From an uncultured Bacteroidota bacterium (GTDB lineage Bacteria > Bacteroidota > Bacteroidia > 2-12-FULL-35-15), in NCBI GenBank assembly GCA_903919535.1, contig CAIXIP010000217.1, positions 1-49,447 of the forward strand: DNA of 49,447 nt, given 5' to 3'. The position numbers and the translations under genes were made by a program. The notes beneath the pieces were generated by a model. It was not told the origin of the DNA. It worked only from the letters and a program-made list of their open reading frames with translations, and made no database searches. Shown one piece after another: positions 9,329 to 18,766 of the stretch (within the stretch, counting starts at the first letter, position 1; every line of letters begins with the position of its first letter).

Positions 9329-11824
9329 TTGATACAGAAATTAAAATATCGGTTTTCTTTTCTTGCACTTTTGTTAGTGCATACTTTTGCATTTAATAAC
9401 ATTTGCATTGCACAAACAACAAAGGTGAGCGGTAAAATTGTTGATGCACAAACACGTGAACCCTTACCATTTGTAAATGTTATTTTCAAAGGAACTACTG
9501 TTGGAACCACAAGTGATGTGGAAGGGAATTATACAATGTCTACCACGTTAAAAGTTGACTCACTTATTGTTTCTTATGTTGGTTATAATAAATTAACAAG
9601 GGCCGTTAAAAGAGGGCTAACCCAAACAATAAATATTGGACTGTCACAAGGTGTCGAATTAGCGGCAATTGAAGTCCGCCCAGGTGAAAACCCTGCTCAT
9701 CGCATCCTTCGAAAAATTATCGCCCACAAAGATAAAAATGATAGAAAAAAACTGGATGCTTATGAATATGAAGTATATAACAAAGTAGAATTTGACTTGA
9801 ATAATTTAAGTGAGGATTTTCAGCACAACATAGTACTTAAGCCTTTCGCATTTATTTTTGATAATATTGATAGTACCAATGCCAAAGAAAAACCTTACTT
9901 GCCGGTATTTATGACAGAAGCTTTATCAGATTTTTACTATCGAAAAAATCCGAGAACAAAAAACGAAATCGTAAAAGCAAGCAAAGTTGCCGGAATTCAA
10001 AATGCAAGCGTTTCTCAGTTCATGGGCGACATGTATCAAAATGTTAATATTTACGATAATACCATTTTAGTATTTGGTAAAAATTTTAACAGCCCTATTT
10101 CTGATAATGCATTGTTGTTCTACAAATTCTATTTAATCGACAGCATGGTAATTGAAGGGCACAAATGTTTCCAGTTGCAATTTAAACCGAAATTTAAACA
10201 AGAACTTGCTTTTACAGGTAATATGTGGGCAACAGATACATCTTTTGCTATTTTACAAATTGAAATGAGTATTGCAAATGATGCCAATATTAATTTTATA
10301 AATTCCACTTCTGTAGTTCAGAAATATACTGAAGTAGATAGTACATGGATGATGGAAAAAGAGCGTTTGGTCATTGATTTCAACCCTTTTCCTATTGAAC
10401 AAAAGAAAAAATCAATGATGGGGATTTATGGAAGAAAAACTGCTTCTTACAGCAATTTCAAGATCAATCAGCCACGGCCAGATAAATTTTACTCCCTAAC
10501 TGAAAACTTAAAAGTTGCTGATGATGCTTTTAATAAAACGGAAGATTTCTGGAAACAAAATAGACACGATACTTTATCGAAAAATGAAAAAGAAATATAT
10601 CACATGGTGGATACCTTGCAATCATTGCCGGTTTATAAAACATGGATAGATGTATTGCAAATTTTTGTTACCGGATATAAAGTAAAAGGCAACTTTGAAT
10701 ACGGCCCCTATTTTAATATGTACAGCTTCAATGAAATAGAAGGAAATCGCTTTCGTTTTGGCGGACGCACAAGTAATAAATTCAGTAAATGGTATGAGTT
10801 AAGCGGTTATGTAGCCTACGGAACACGTGACGAAAAATTTAAATACAAACTTGGTATCCGATCCTATCTTGAAAAGAAACCACGGACGATGGTCGGATTA
10901 TTTTATAAAAATGATAATGAAATATTAGGTCAGAGTCAGAATGGTTTTACTACCGACAATATCCTTGCATCACTTTTCAGAATTACACCATTACGTAATT
11001 TAACAAATGTAAAAGAGGTGAATGTTTACATAGAGCGGGAATGGTTTACAGGTTTTAATACTAAGTTGAGCTTTTTTAATAGACAAATGATGCCCCTCGC
11101 AAATTTTCATTATGAATATCAAAAGAATTCAATAACGAAAAGCATCAAAGATAATATTACTACATCCGAATTTCGTTTACTGGCAAGACTTGCATATGAT
11201 GAAAAATATGTTGAAGGTGCATTTGAACGTGTGAGCTTAGGAACACATTACCCTATTTTACAACTTCAATATACGATGGGAGTTAAAAACTTCTTTAATA
11301 GCGATTATAATTATCACAAACTAGTATTAAATCTTGATGACAGAATTCGCATTAACCCAATTGGTTACTTAGATTACGTATTAGAATGCGGAAAAGTTTG
11401 GGGACAAATACCTTATCCATTGCTTGAAATGCACGGAGGAAATGAAACATATACATACGATCCATATGCTTTCAATGCCATGAACTATTATGAATTTGTA
11501 AGTGATGAATACGCCTTTGCTACGCTATCTCACCACTTTGACGGTTTCTTTTTAAACAGAATTCCATTGATGCGGAAACTAAAATGGAGAGAAGTTGTTG
11601 GAGCAAATGCCGTAATCGGAACAGTTAGCGATAAAAACAGAAAAGTATTGATCTTTCCCGATAATTTATATTCATTAAATCGTGGCCCATATGTTGAGGC
11701 TTCTGTAGGCATTGAAAATATTTTAAAAGTGTTTCGTTTTGATGGAGTATATAGGTTAACATATTTAGATAACCCACGTGTAACTCCATTTAGTATTCGT
11801 TTCTCCATGCAATTTACATTCTAA
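9329..11824 (+). CDS. Outer-membrane protein with N-terminal carboxypeptidase-D regulatory-like domain, DUF5686 family
   Basis: Signal peptide (TTG start), [36 protein letters not shown] (CarboxypepD_reg-like), long beta-rich body, C-terminal [10 protein letters not shown] typical of an outer-membrane barrel end. Confidence 0.8.
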   Translation: MIQKLKYRFSFLALLLVHTFAFNNICIAQTTKVSGKIVDAQTREPLPFVNVIFKGTTVGTTSDVEGNYTMSTTLKVDSLIVSYVGYNKLTRAVKRGLTQTINIGLSQGVELAAIEVRPGENPAHRILRKIIAHKDKNDRKKLDAYEYEVYNKVEFDLNNLSEDFQHNIVLKPFAFIFDNIDSTNAKEKPYLPVFMTEALSDFYYRKNPRTKNEIVKASKVAGIQNASVSQFMGDMYQNVNIYDNTILVFGKNFNSPISDNALLFYKFYLIDSMVIEGHKCFQLQFKPKFKQELAFTGNMWATDTSFAILQIEMSIANDANINFINSTSVVQKYTEVDSTWMMEKERLVIDFNPFPIEQKKKSMMGIYGRKTASYSNFKINQPRPDKFYSLTENLKVADDAFNKTEDFWKQNRHDTLSKNEKEIYHMVDTLQSLPVYKTWIDVLQIFVTGYKVKGNFEYGPYFNMYSFNEIEGNRFRFGGRTSNKFSKWYELSGYVAYGTRDEKFKYKLGIRSYLEKKPRTMVGLFYKNDNEILGQSQNGFTTDNILASLFRITPLRNLTNVKEVNVYIEREWFTGFNTKLSFFNRQMMPLANFHYEYQKNSITKSIKDNITTSEFRLLARLAYDEKYVEGAFERVSLGTHYPILQLQYTMGVKNFFNSDYNYHKLVLNLDDRIRINPIGYLDYVLECGKVWGQIPYPLLEMHGGNETYTYDPYAFNAMNYYEFVSDEYAFATLSHHFDGFFLNRIPLMRKLKWREVVGANAVIGTVSDKNRKVLIFPDNLYSLNRGPYVEASVGIENILKVFRFDGVYRLTYLDNPRVTPFSIRFSMQFTF

Positions 11825-11828
11825 GAAC

Positions 11829-12575
11829 ATGATTTTACGTACAGATAATTTAGTAAAAAAATATAAAAACCGGACAGTTGCAAAAAACGTTTCTGTTGAG
11901 GTTAAACAGGGTGAGATTGTTGGACTATTAGGTCCGAATGGAGCAGGAAAAACAACATCATTTTATATGATTGTTGGAATGATAAAACCGAACTCCGGAA
12001 AAATATTTTTGGACGACAAAGATATTACAGATGAACCAATGTACAAAAGAGCTCAACTCGGAATTGGATATTTGGCGCAGGAAGCATCTGTTTTCAGAAA
12101 ACTTAGTATCGAAGATAATATTCGCGCTATTCTTGAAATGACAAAATTATCGAAACAAGAACAGATTGATAAACTAGAAGAATTATTGGACGAATTTCAT
12201 TTGCAGCATATCCGAAAAAATTTGGGCGATAGATTATCTGGTGGTGAAAGAAGACGGACTGAAATTGCTCGAAGTTTGGCTGCTGACCCAAAATTTATTT
12301 TATTAGATGAACCTTTTGCCGGAGTTGACCCTATTGCAGTTGAGGACATTCAAAGTATTGTCTCGAAACTTAAACAACGAAATATAGGTGTTTTAATAAC
12401 GGACCATAACGTTCAGGAAACATTACAAATTACAGATCGCGCCTATTTACTTTTCGAAGGCAGCATCTTAAAAGCAGGAACTGCTGAGGAATTGGCAAAT
12501 GATGAACAAGTCAGAAGAGTTTATCTTGGTCAAAATTTTGAACTTAGGCCTACAAAAAAAGCAGAGGCAATTTAA
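11829..12575 (+). CDS. lptB: LPS export ABC transporter ATP-binding protein LptB
   Basis: [19 protein letters not shown] Walker [42 protein letters not shown]. Confidence 0.95.
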   Translation: MILRTDNLVKKYKNRTVAKNVSVEVKQGEIVGLLGPNGAGKTTSFYMIVGMIKPNSGKIFLDDKDITDEPMYKRAQLGIGYLAQEASVFRKLSIEDNIRAILEMTKLSKQEQIDKLEELLDEFHLQHIRKNLGDRLSGGERRRTEIARSLAADPKFILLDEPFAGVDPIAVEDIQSIVSKLKQRNIGVLITDHNVQETLQITDRAYLLFEGSILKAGTAEELANDEQVRRVYLGQNFELRPTKKAEAI

Positions 12576-12588
12576 AATCGCCTTCTGC
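12554..12588 (-). terminator. Rho-independent terminator for purS (minus strand), embedded in the 3' end of lptB
   Basis: Minus strand GCAGAAGGC-GATTTTAAATT-GCCTCTGC-TTTTTTT (stem with one bulged A, then T7). Its plus-strand complement includes the last codons and stop of lptB. Confidence 0.65.
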
Positions 12589-12615
12589 AATTAATTAGTA
12601 CGAATTATTAAAAAA

Positions 12616-12867
12616 TTAATTTTCGATTAATTCGAATTCGTAAAACTCCATTATCTGGTTAGCCAAAAGTTTTTTGCAAGCTTCATCAACCTTGGCTGTT
12701 GCAGCTTCTTTTGATGCCGCTTCAATTTCTAATGTGATATGTTTTCCTATACGCACATTTTCAATTTCCGGCAATCCTAAATTTTTCATACTACCTGTAA
12801 CGGCTTTTCCTTGTGGATCCAATAATGCTTTTAGCGGCATTACATCTATTTCTGCTCTGAATTTCAT
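12616..12867 (-). CDS. purS: Phosphoribosylformylglycinamidine synthase subunit PurS
   Basis: 83 aa; ALLDPQGKAVTGSMKNLGLPEIENVRIGKHITLEIEA ... CKKLLANQIMEFYEFELIE matches the PurS pattern. Confidence 0.9.
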   Translation of the reverse strand: MKFRAEIDVMPLKALLDPQGKAVTGSMKNLGLPEIENVRIGKHITLEIEAASKEAATAKVDEACKKLLANQIMEFYEFELIEN

Positions 12868-12884
12868 TTCCTGTTTTTTTGTGA

Positions 12885-13646
12885 TTAAGTATGCTGATTT
12901 TGTTTATTGAAAATATTATTTACTACCGATAAACCGATGTACAAAAATATAATAAAAGGGATTGCAATGAACTGAAATAGTATTAACAATAGCACAGATA
13001 TTATTAAAAAAGAATAACGAATCTTATTATCCGCCCAACCGAAATTTTTGAATTTTAGTGCAAACAAAGGAAGTTCTGCATTTAAAAGATAGGACATCAC
13101 AAATGTTAGAGAAAAAAGGAAATAAAGATTGCCGGTAATTGTATTCACCTCAAATCCTGCAATGTTTGGAGTAAAATGATTTATCAATGGTATTGAGCAG
13201 ATTAACAATGTGTTTGCTGGTGTGGGAACCCCGATGAAAGAGCTGGATTGACGTGTATCTATGTTGAATTTTGCTAATCGAACACAAGAAAAAATAGTTA
13301 TAATAAACCCTGCATATGGTTCCCAATGTGTGTAAACAGAACCTTGTATGGAAGAAACTAACAATATCTGAGGATTAACAATTCCGGCAATCAAACAAAA
13401 CATAACAACTCCAGGCACAACACCAAATGTTACCATATCCGCCAATGAATCTAATTGCTTTCCCATTTCACCACTCACTTTAAGTAAACGAGCTGCGAAT
13501 CCGTCAAAAAAATCCAATATCGCTGCAATGCCTACCCAATAGGCACTCAAAACTAAATCGCCACTAAAGGCTGTCACAATTGCAATACAGCCACAAAATA
13601 AATTGCCGGCAGTAATCGCATTCGGTATATGTTTTTTTATGTCCAT
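12885..13646 (-). CDS. pssA: CDP-diacylglycerol--serine O-phosphatidyltransferase
   Basis: CDP-alcohol phosphotransferase motif DGFAARLLKVSGEMGKQLDSLAD. Confidence 0.9.
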   Translation of the reverse strand: MDIKKHIPNAITAGNLFCGCIAIVTAFSGDLVLSAYWVGIAAILDFFDGFAARLLKVSGEMGKQLDSLADMVTFGVVPGVVMFCLIAGIVNPQILLVSSIQGSVYTHWEPYAGFIITIFSCVRLAKFNIDTRQSSSFIGVPTPANTLLICSIPLINHFTPNIAGFEVNTITGNLYFLFSLTFVMSYLLNAELPLFALKFKNFGWADNKIRYSFLIISVLLLILFQFIAIPFIIFLYIGLSVVNNIFNKQNQHT

Positions 13647-13698
13647 AGCTAAGGCGAAAATAGTAAAATAAATTGCATGAATTTAATATCTTTAACAA

Positions 13699-15177
13699 AT
13701 GCAATTGCTACTGCCCTTTATTTATGCAATCCTTTTTATTTTGTTGATCTACAAAATGAATTTTTTTGTCATTGACGGACTTTCAAAAAGGTCAATTGTG
13801 TTTGTTTTTATATTGAAAATTATAGTGGGAATAGCACTCCATTTTATATACACCTTCTATTACCCTGAAGGAGATATGAAATCATATTTTGATGACGGGA
13901 ACAAATTATTTTACATACTAACCAATGACAGCAACCATTTTAAAGAAATTATTCTGAAAGGAGATAATTTCAATGAATTATTTACCTGGAATGCAAGTTT
14001 TGAGAAGACCCTTTACAATGACTCACGAACAATGGTTTTATTGAATTTACTGTTCCGCTTTTTTTCATTTGGGAACTTTTATGTACATATTATATTCATG
14101 TCTTTCCTTTCTTTAATCGGCTTAACTGCGATTTATAAAACATTTATAATTTATTTCAAAAGCACTAAGAAAATATTATTTTTTATTGTGTTTTTATTGC
14201 CTAGTGTATTGTTGTGGTCTTCAGGAGTGTTAAAAGAAGGATTATTGTTTTTTGGAGTCGGATTATTGCTTTACACAACAAACTGCGGATTAGCCACTAA
14301 ATATAATTTCAGAAACGTACTTTTATTATGTCTCTCCATTTTCATTTTACTCTTTCTTAAATTTTATATTCTAATTGCGCTTTTACCCGGATTATTTGCT
14401 AACTTTTTGATTTCCCATTCCTCTAATCAATTTGTCTTTCTTAAATATATTTCCAGCTATTTTATCCTTTTTGTATTAATTGCTTTTTTTTCCTTTTCGA
14501 AACCAGAATTTAACCCAATCAAAATCATAGCGAATAAACAAGAAAAATCTGAAGCGGTTGCAATGGGGGGAGTATTTCTATTAAGTGACAACTATTTTGT
14601 CAGAGTTGACTATCAGCAAAAAGATGAAATTTTAATTCCACAAGAAAATAACAAATTCAAGATTAAATTGCACAGCAACTATGATCAATGGAAACTAACA
14701 TCTTTTAAAGATACAATACATATTATTCATTCTACAGACACTTCACTTTATAAGCTTGTCTATATTGTAGTTCCTCCAAACTACAACATCAACCCATTAA
14801 AATTGCAGCCTACTATAAGTAGTTTGCTTAAAAATACTCCGAAGGCATTTTACAATTCCCTTGCCACTCCTCTAGAATTCGGAACTAAAAACTGGTTGAT
14901 ATTTTGTGCTTCTCTGGAAAATATATTTTATTTCCTTTGCATCATTTTGATGATCATTTATTTTAAAATTCAAGAATCGGATAAAGCAATTCTCTTTTTT
15001 TGCTGTTCCTTTTTCGTCATCATTTATACATTAGCAGGACTTACCACTCCTTTTGCAGGAGCGTTAGTAAGATATAGAACTCCTGCATTGCCTTTTATGA
15101 TGATTTTTATTTTTATGTTAGTAGACAAAAATAAATTAAAAACAATTCCATTTTTAGGAAAGTATTTGACCGATTAA
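13699..15177 (+). CDS. Multi-pass membrane protein, polysaccharide polymerase / GT-C-like candidate
   Basis: 492 aa, about 10 hydrophobic segments, FYYPEGDMKSYFDDGNKLFYIL; first gene of a tight three-gene run with MBOAT and SGNH genes. Confidence 0.5.
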   Translation: MQLLLPFIYAILFILLIYKMNFFVIDGLSKRSIVFVFILKIIVGIALHFIYTFYYPEGDMKSYFDDGNKLFYILTNDSNHFKEIILKGDNFNELFTWNASFEKTLYNDSRTMVLLNLLFRFFSFGNFYVHIIFMSFLSLIGLTAIYKTFIIYFKSTKKILFFIVFLLPSVLLWSSGVLKEGLLFFGVGLLLYTTNCGLATKYNFRNVLLLCLSIFILLFLKFYILIALLPGLFANFLISHSSNQFVFLKYISSYFILFVLIAFFSFSKPEFNPIKIIANKQEKSEAVAMGGVFLLSDNYFVRVDYQQKDEILIPQENNKFKIKLHSNYDQWKLTSFKDTIHIIHSTDTSLYKLVYIVVPPNYNINPLKLQPTISSLLKNTPKAFYNSLATPLEFGTKNWLIFCASLENIFYFLCIILMIIYFKIQESDKAILFFCCSFFVIIYTLAGLTTPFAGALVRYRTPALPFMMIFIFMLVDKNKLKTIPFLGKYLTD

Positions 15178-15192
15178 AACATATAAAAAATT

Positions 15193-16614
15193 ATGCTTTT
15201 TAATTCTTTTCCATTTATAATTTTTTTACCAATAGTGTTTTTTCTCTATTGGTTGTTAAATGATAAATATAGATGGGGTGTATTATTAGTTGCAAGCTAT
15301 TATTTCTATTCAGGCTGGGGGTTTTGGTATGTCTTATTATTACTTTCGACTACGCTCATTGATTATTTCATGGCAATAAGAATTGAGCAGGCAACAACAC
15401 CATACAAACGAAAATTATTTTTGATAATTAGCCTGTCGTGTAATTTGGGTGTTTTACTCAGTTTCAAATATTTTATATTTTTATTTAATTCAGCAGCATT
15501 TCTAATAAGCAATTTCAGCAATAATCAAGTTCAATCCCTCGCACAAATTATTATTCCGGTTGGTTTATCATTTTATACATTTCAATCAATAGCCTATACA
15601 ATTGATGTATACAGAGGAGAAGTAATCCCAGAAAAAAGTCTCCCTCGCTTTGCATTATTTGTTTCCTTTTTCCCTCAATTAGTTGCTGGACCTGTTGAGC
15701 GTTTCAATCATTTAATGCCTCAATTAAAAAAGAAATCAATTTTCACAGTTGAAATGTTATATCCCGCAATCAGAATTGCTGTTTGGGGCTTTTTTAAGAA
15801 AATGGTAATCGCAGATAGACTTGCAGAAATTGTTGATCCAATTTTCAAAAACGTACACATCTATTCCGGAGCTACGCTTTTATTATCCGGATTTTTATTT
15901 GTTGTTCAGGTGTATTGTGATTTTTCCGGTTATACAGATATCGCAACAGGTGTGGCAAAACTATTTGGTATAGAATTGACATTGAACTGGCGCAGACCAT
16001 TATTGTCGAAATCATTAATTGAATTTTGGAAACGAAATCATATTAGTATTACCAGTTGGTTTCGTAATTATTTATACATTCCACTAGGTGGCAACAAGGT
16101 ATCATACCAACGATGGTTACTTAATATATTTTTGGTTTTTTTTATCAGTGGATTATGGCATGGTGCCAGCTGGACATTTGCATTATGGGGAGCAATGCAT
16201 GGAATGGTTTATTGTATTGAACTAATTATCAAAAAGAAATTCCCATACTCTAAAACCCCTGTTATTTGTGGCCATATTTATTTATTGCTTTTTCATACGA
16301 TTTCTCTGATTGCTTTCCGTTCACAATCTGTAGGTGATTTGTTTTATATCTATCATAAAATTGTTGGATCATTTAATTTACAAATGCTGCCACTTGAACT
16401 CCTAAGCTTATCAGATACATTTTCATTAGTGTTAAATATTGTATTGATATTATTTTTATTCCTCAAAGAAAAGCAAGAAGAATCTGATTTTTTAAATTCA
16501 AAAAGCAAAATTTATTCAAAATATTTACGACCTATTTTCTATTTGTGTTTATTTATTTTCATATTTCTTTTAGGTAATTTTAATAGCAACCAATTCATTT
16601 ATTTTAGATTTTAA
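15193..16614 (+). CDS. MBOAT-family O-acyltransferase (AlgI-like)
   Basis: QLVAGPVERFNHLMPQL, WRRPLLSKSLIEFWKRNHISITSWFRNYLYIPLGGN, FISGLWHGASWTFALWGAMHG (conserved MBOAT His). Confidence 0.93.
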   Translation: MLFNSFPFIIFLPIVFFLYWLLNDKYRWGVLLVASYYFYSGWGFWYVLLLLSTTLIDYFMAIRIEQATTPYKRKLFLIISLSCNLGVLLSFKYFIFLFNSAAFLISNFSNNQVQSLAQIIIPVGLSFYTFQSIAYTIDVYRGEVIPEKSLPRFALFVSFFPQLVAGPVERFNHLMPQLKKKSIFTVEMLYPAIRIAVWGFFKKMVIADRLAEIVDPIFKNVHIYSGATLLLSGFLFVVQVYCDFSGYTDIATGVAKLFGIELTLNWRRPLLSKSLIEFWKRNHISITSWFRNYLYIPLGGNKVSYQRWLLNIFLVFFISGLWHGASWTFALWGAMHGMVYCIELIIKKKFPYSKTPVICGHIYLLLFHTISLIAFRSQSVGDLFYIYHKIVGSFNLQMLPLELLSLSDTFSLVLNIVLILFLFLKEKQEESDFLNSKSKIYSKYLRPIFYLCLFIFIFLLGNFNSNQFIYFRF

Positions 16615-16616
16615 TT

Positions 16617-17534
16617 TTGAAAAAATTAGTCGCATATTTTTTAATAATAGTTGTCGCAGGGTATACGATACGCGAAACAGTGTACTATGGATTAAGGGAA
16701 AATAAGAGTGGGATTTTTGATAAATACAATACGATTTTCCTCAAAAAAAATAATTTTGAAACACTAATTATTGGATCTTCCAGAGCTGAATCGCATTTCA
16801 GTTGCAAAATAATAGATTCTGTTTTACATACTAATTCATATAATATTGGAATTCAGGGTTCCTCGCTCCCATTTTCATTGGACGTATTTAGCGCATACCT
16901 TGAGAACAGCGAATTTCCGCATAACATCATTTTTAATATCGATCACCATATAAACGCTTGTGATAATGATACCGTTTTTATGTATCCTCGATATTTCGCT
17001 TATTTAAGTAATAAAACACTCTACACCGCATTAGAAAAAAGAGATGGGCGCTTTTTGGGATTTCGATATTTCCCTTACTATAGCTTGCCTTTCATGGGTG
17101 ATAATTATTTGTCAGCATCCATGCGTGGATTTTTTAATAAGCCGGGTAAATATGATCTGAATTATTACAAAGGTTATACCATCATTGAAGATATAAAATG
17201 GAAATACAAACCATATTTCGCTTGTGATGAAGCTGTGATGTATGATAGAATTGACAGCATTGCCTCACTTTGCAGATCGCATCACGCAAATTTATTTTTA
17301 GTGTTATCTCCCATTTTCTCAAAGGCTTCTGCGCAAATTTTAAACAACACTTCATTGATCAAAAAACTTAACGCGAAGGCACAATCTAATAATGTAGTAT
17401 TACTCGATTATACAACCGATGAAATCTGCAATGACTCTACTCTATTTGCAGACCCGTATCATTTAAAGAAAAAGGGGGCTGAACTTTTCACATTAAAACT
17501 CGCGAAGGACATAACCCCCCTATTGAATAAATAA
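16617..17534 (+). CDS. SGNH/GDSL-like O-acyltransferase partner protein (AlgX/DltD-like role)
   Basis: TTG start, N-terminal signal anchor; LIIGSSRAESHF (block I Ser) and ADPYHLKKKGAELFT (DxxH block V); 2 nt after the MBOAT stop. Confidence 0.7.
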   Translation: MKKLVAYFLIIVVAGYTIRETVYYGLRENKSGIFDKYNTIFLKKNNFETLIIGSSRAESHFSCKIIDSVLHTNSYNIGIQGSSLPFSLDVFSAYLENSEFPHNIIFNIDHHINACDNDTVFMYPRYFAYLSNKTLYTALEKRDGRFLGFRYFPYYSLPFMGDNYLSASMRGFFNKPGKYDLNYYKGYTIIEDIKWKYKPYFACDEAVMYDRIDSIASLCRSHHANLFLVLSPIFSKASAQILNNTSLIKKLNAKAQSNNVVLLDYTTDEICNDSTLFADPYHLKKKGAELFTLKLAKDITPLLNK

Positions 17535-17645
17535 TTTTGAATATCAAAACATATCTTTTTTCTCAATTTATAACTGTTTCAAAGAACAATACTCCAAAAC
17601 TCCATTTTATGACAATAAAAAGCGGGCAAAATCGTTTAGCTTTGG

Positions 17646-17677
17646 TTTGCATTTAAACACAATTTAGTTTAACTTTA
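17646..17677 (+). promoter_or_regulatory. Candidate promoter TTTG-N20-TAACTTTA for the porV-like/porU2-like operon
   Basis: TTTG at 17646-17649 (-33-like) and TAACTTTA at 17670-17677 (7/8 match to TAnnTTTG), ATG at 17687. Confidence 0.4.
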
Positions 17678-17686
17678 TGTTCTGTT

Positions 17687-18766
17687 ATGAATAAGAAAAT
17701 AATAATTATAGCAATAGCGTTATTTTGCATTGGGAATAACGTTTCAGCCCAAGCACCAAAATATAGTAATGAGTTTTTAAATGTTGGTGTTGGAGCAAGA
17801 GCTTTAGGAATGTCAAACTCCTACATCACAACAGTTAATGATGTTACAGCAGGTTATTGGAATCCAGCAGGATTATTAGGAATTGGCAATCAACACCAAA
17901 TAGCATTAATGCACAGTGAATATTTTGCAGGTATTGCAAAGTATGATTATGGCGCATTTGCAACCAGATTGGACAGTTCATCTGTATTGGGCGTAACACT
18001 TATCCGATTTGGAGTTGATGATATTCCTAATACTACCGACCTAATTGATGCCAATGGAAATGTCGATTACAATAGAATTTCTACTTTTTCGGCTGTAGAT
18101 TGGGGATTTTTAGTTTCATATGCAAAAACATTAAAAATTCCGAATTTGCGAGTTGGAGCAAATGTAAAGATCATCAGAAGAAAAGTTGGTGATTTTGCGG
18201 GTGCATGGGGATTTGGTTTAGATGCAGGCGCACAATACGATTATAAAAAATGGAAATTTGCTGCGATGGCACGTGATGTAACATCCACTTTTAATGCCTG
18301 GAGTTTTAATATGTCCGATAAAATGAAAGAAACATTTATTGCAACAGGGAATGAGATCCCTTCCAATAATGTAGAAATCACATTGCCGAAATTACTTTTA
18401 GGAAGTGCACGAAAATTCAATATCACCAATAAAATATCACTTCTTACTGAATTGAATTTAGATGCAACTTTTGATGGCAAACACAATGTCATGATAAAAA
18501 GTAAAGTAGTGAGCCTTGATCCGCATCTTGGCTTAGAAGCGGCCTATATGAATTTAATTTTTTTAAGAGCAGGAATCGGTAATTATCAAACCTATACTGA
18601 TGCATTAGGAAAAAAAATAAAGACATTCCAGCCGAACATCGGAGTTGGAGTAAGAATTAAATCAGTAACAATTGACTATGCTTTAACAGATATTGGTGAC
18701 CAATCAGTGGCTTTATATTCTAATGTATTTTCTTTAAAAATAGATATAAATAAAAAAACTAAATGA
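17687..18766 (+). CDS. PorV/PorQ-family type IX secretion-associated outer-membrane protein (PorV2-like)
   Basis: Signal peptide, KYSNEFLNVGVGARALGMSNSYITTVNDVTAGYWNPAGLLGI (typical PorV/PorQ N-terminus), beta-barrel pattern. Confidence 0.85.
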   Translation: MNKKIIIIAIALFCIGNNVSAQAPKYSNEFLNVGVGARALGMSNSYITTVNDVTAGYWNPAGLLGIGNQHQIALMHSEYFAGIAKYDYGAFATRLDSSSVLGVTLIRFGVDDIPNTTDLIDANGNVDYNRISTFSAVDWGFLVSYAKTLKIPNLRVGANVKIIRRKVGDFAGAWGFGLDAGAQYDYKKWKFAAMARDVTSTFNAWSFNMSDKMKETFIATGNEIPSNNVEITLPKLLLGSARKFNITNKISLLTELNLDATFDGKHNVMIKSKVVSLDPHLGLEAAYMNLIFLRAGIGNYQTYTDALGKKIKTFQPNIGVGVRIKSVTIDYALTDIGDQSVALYSNVFSLKIDINKKTK

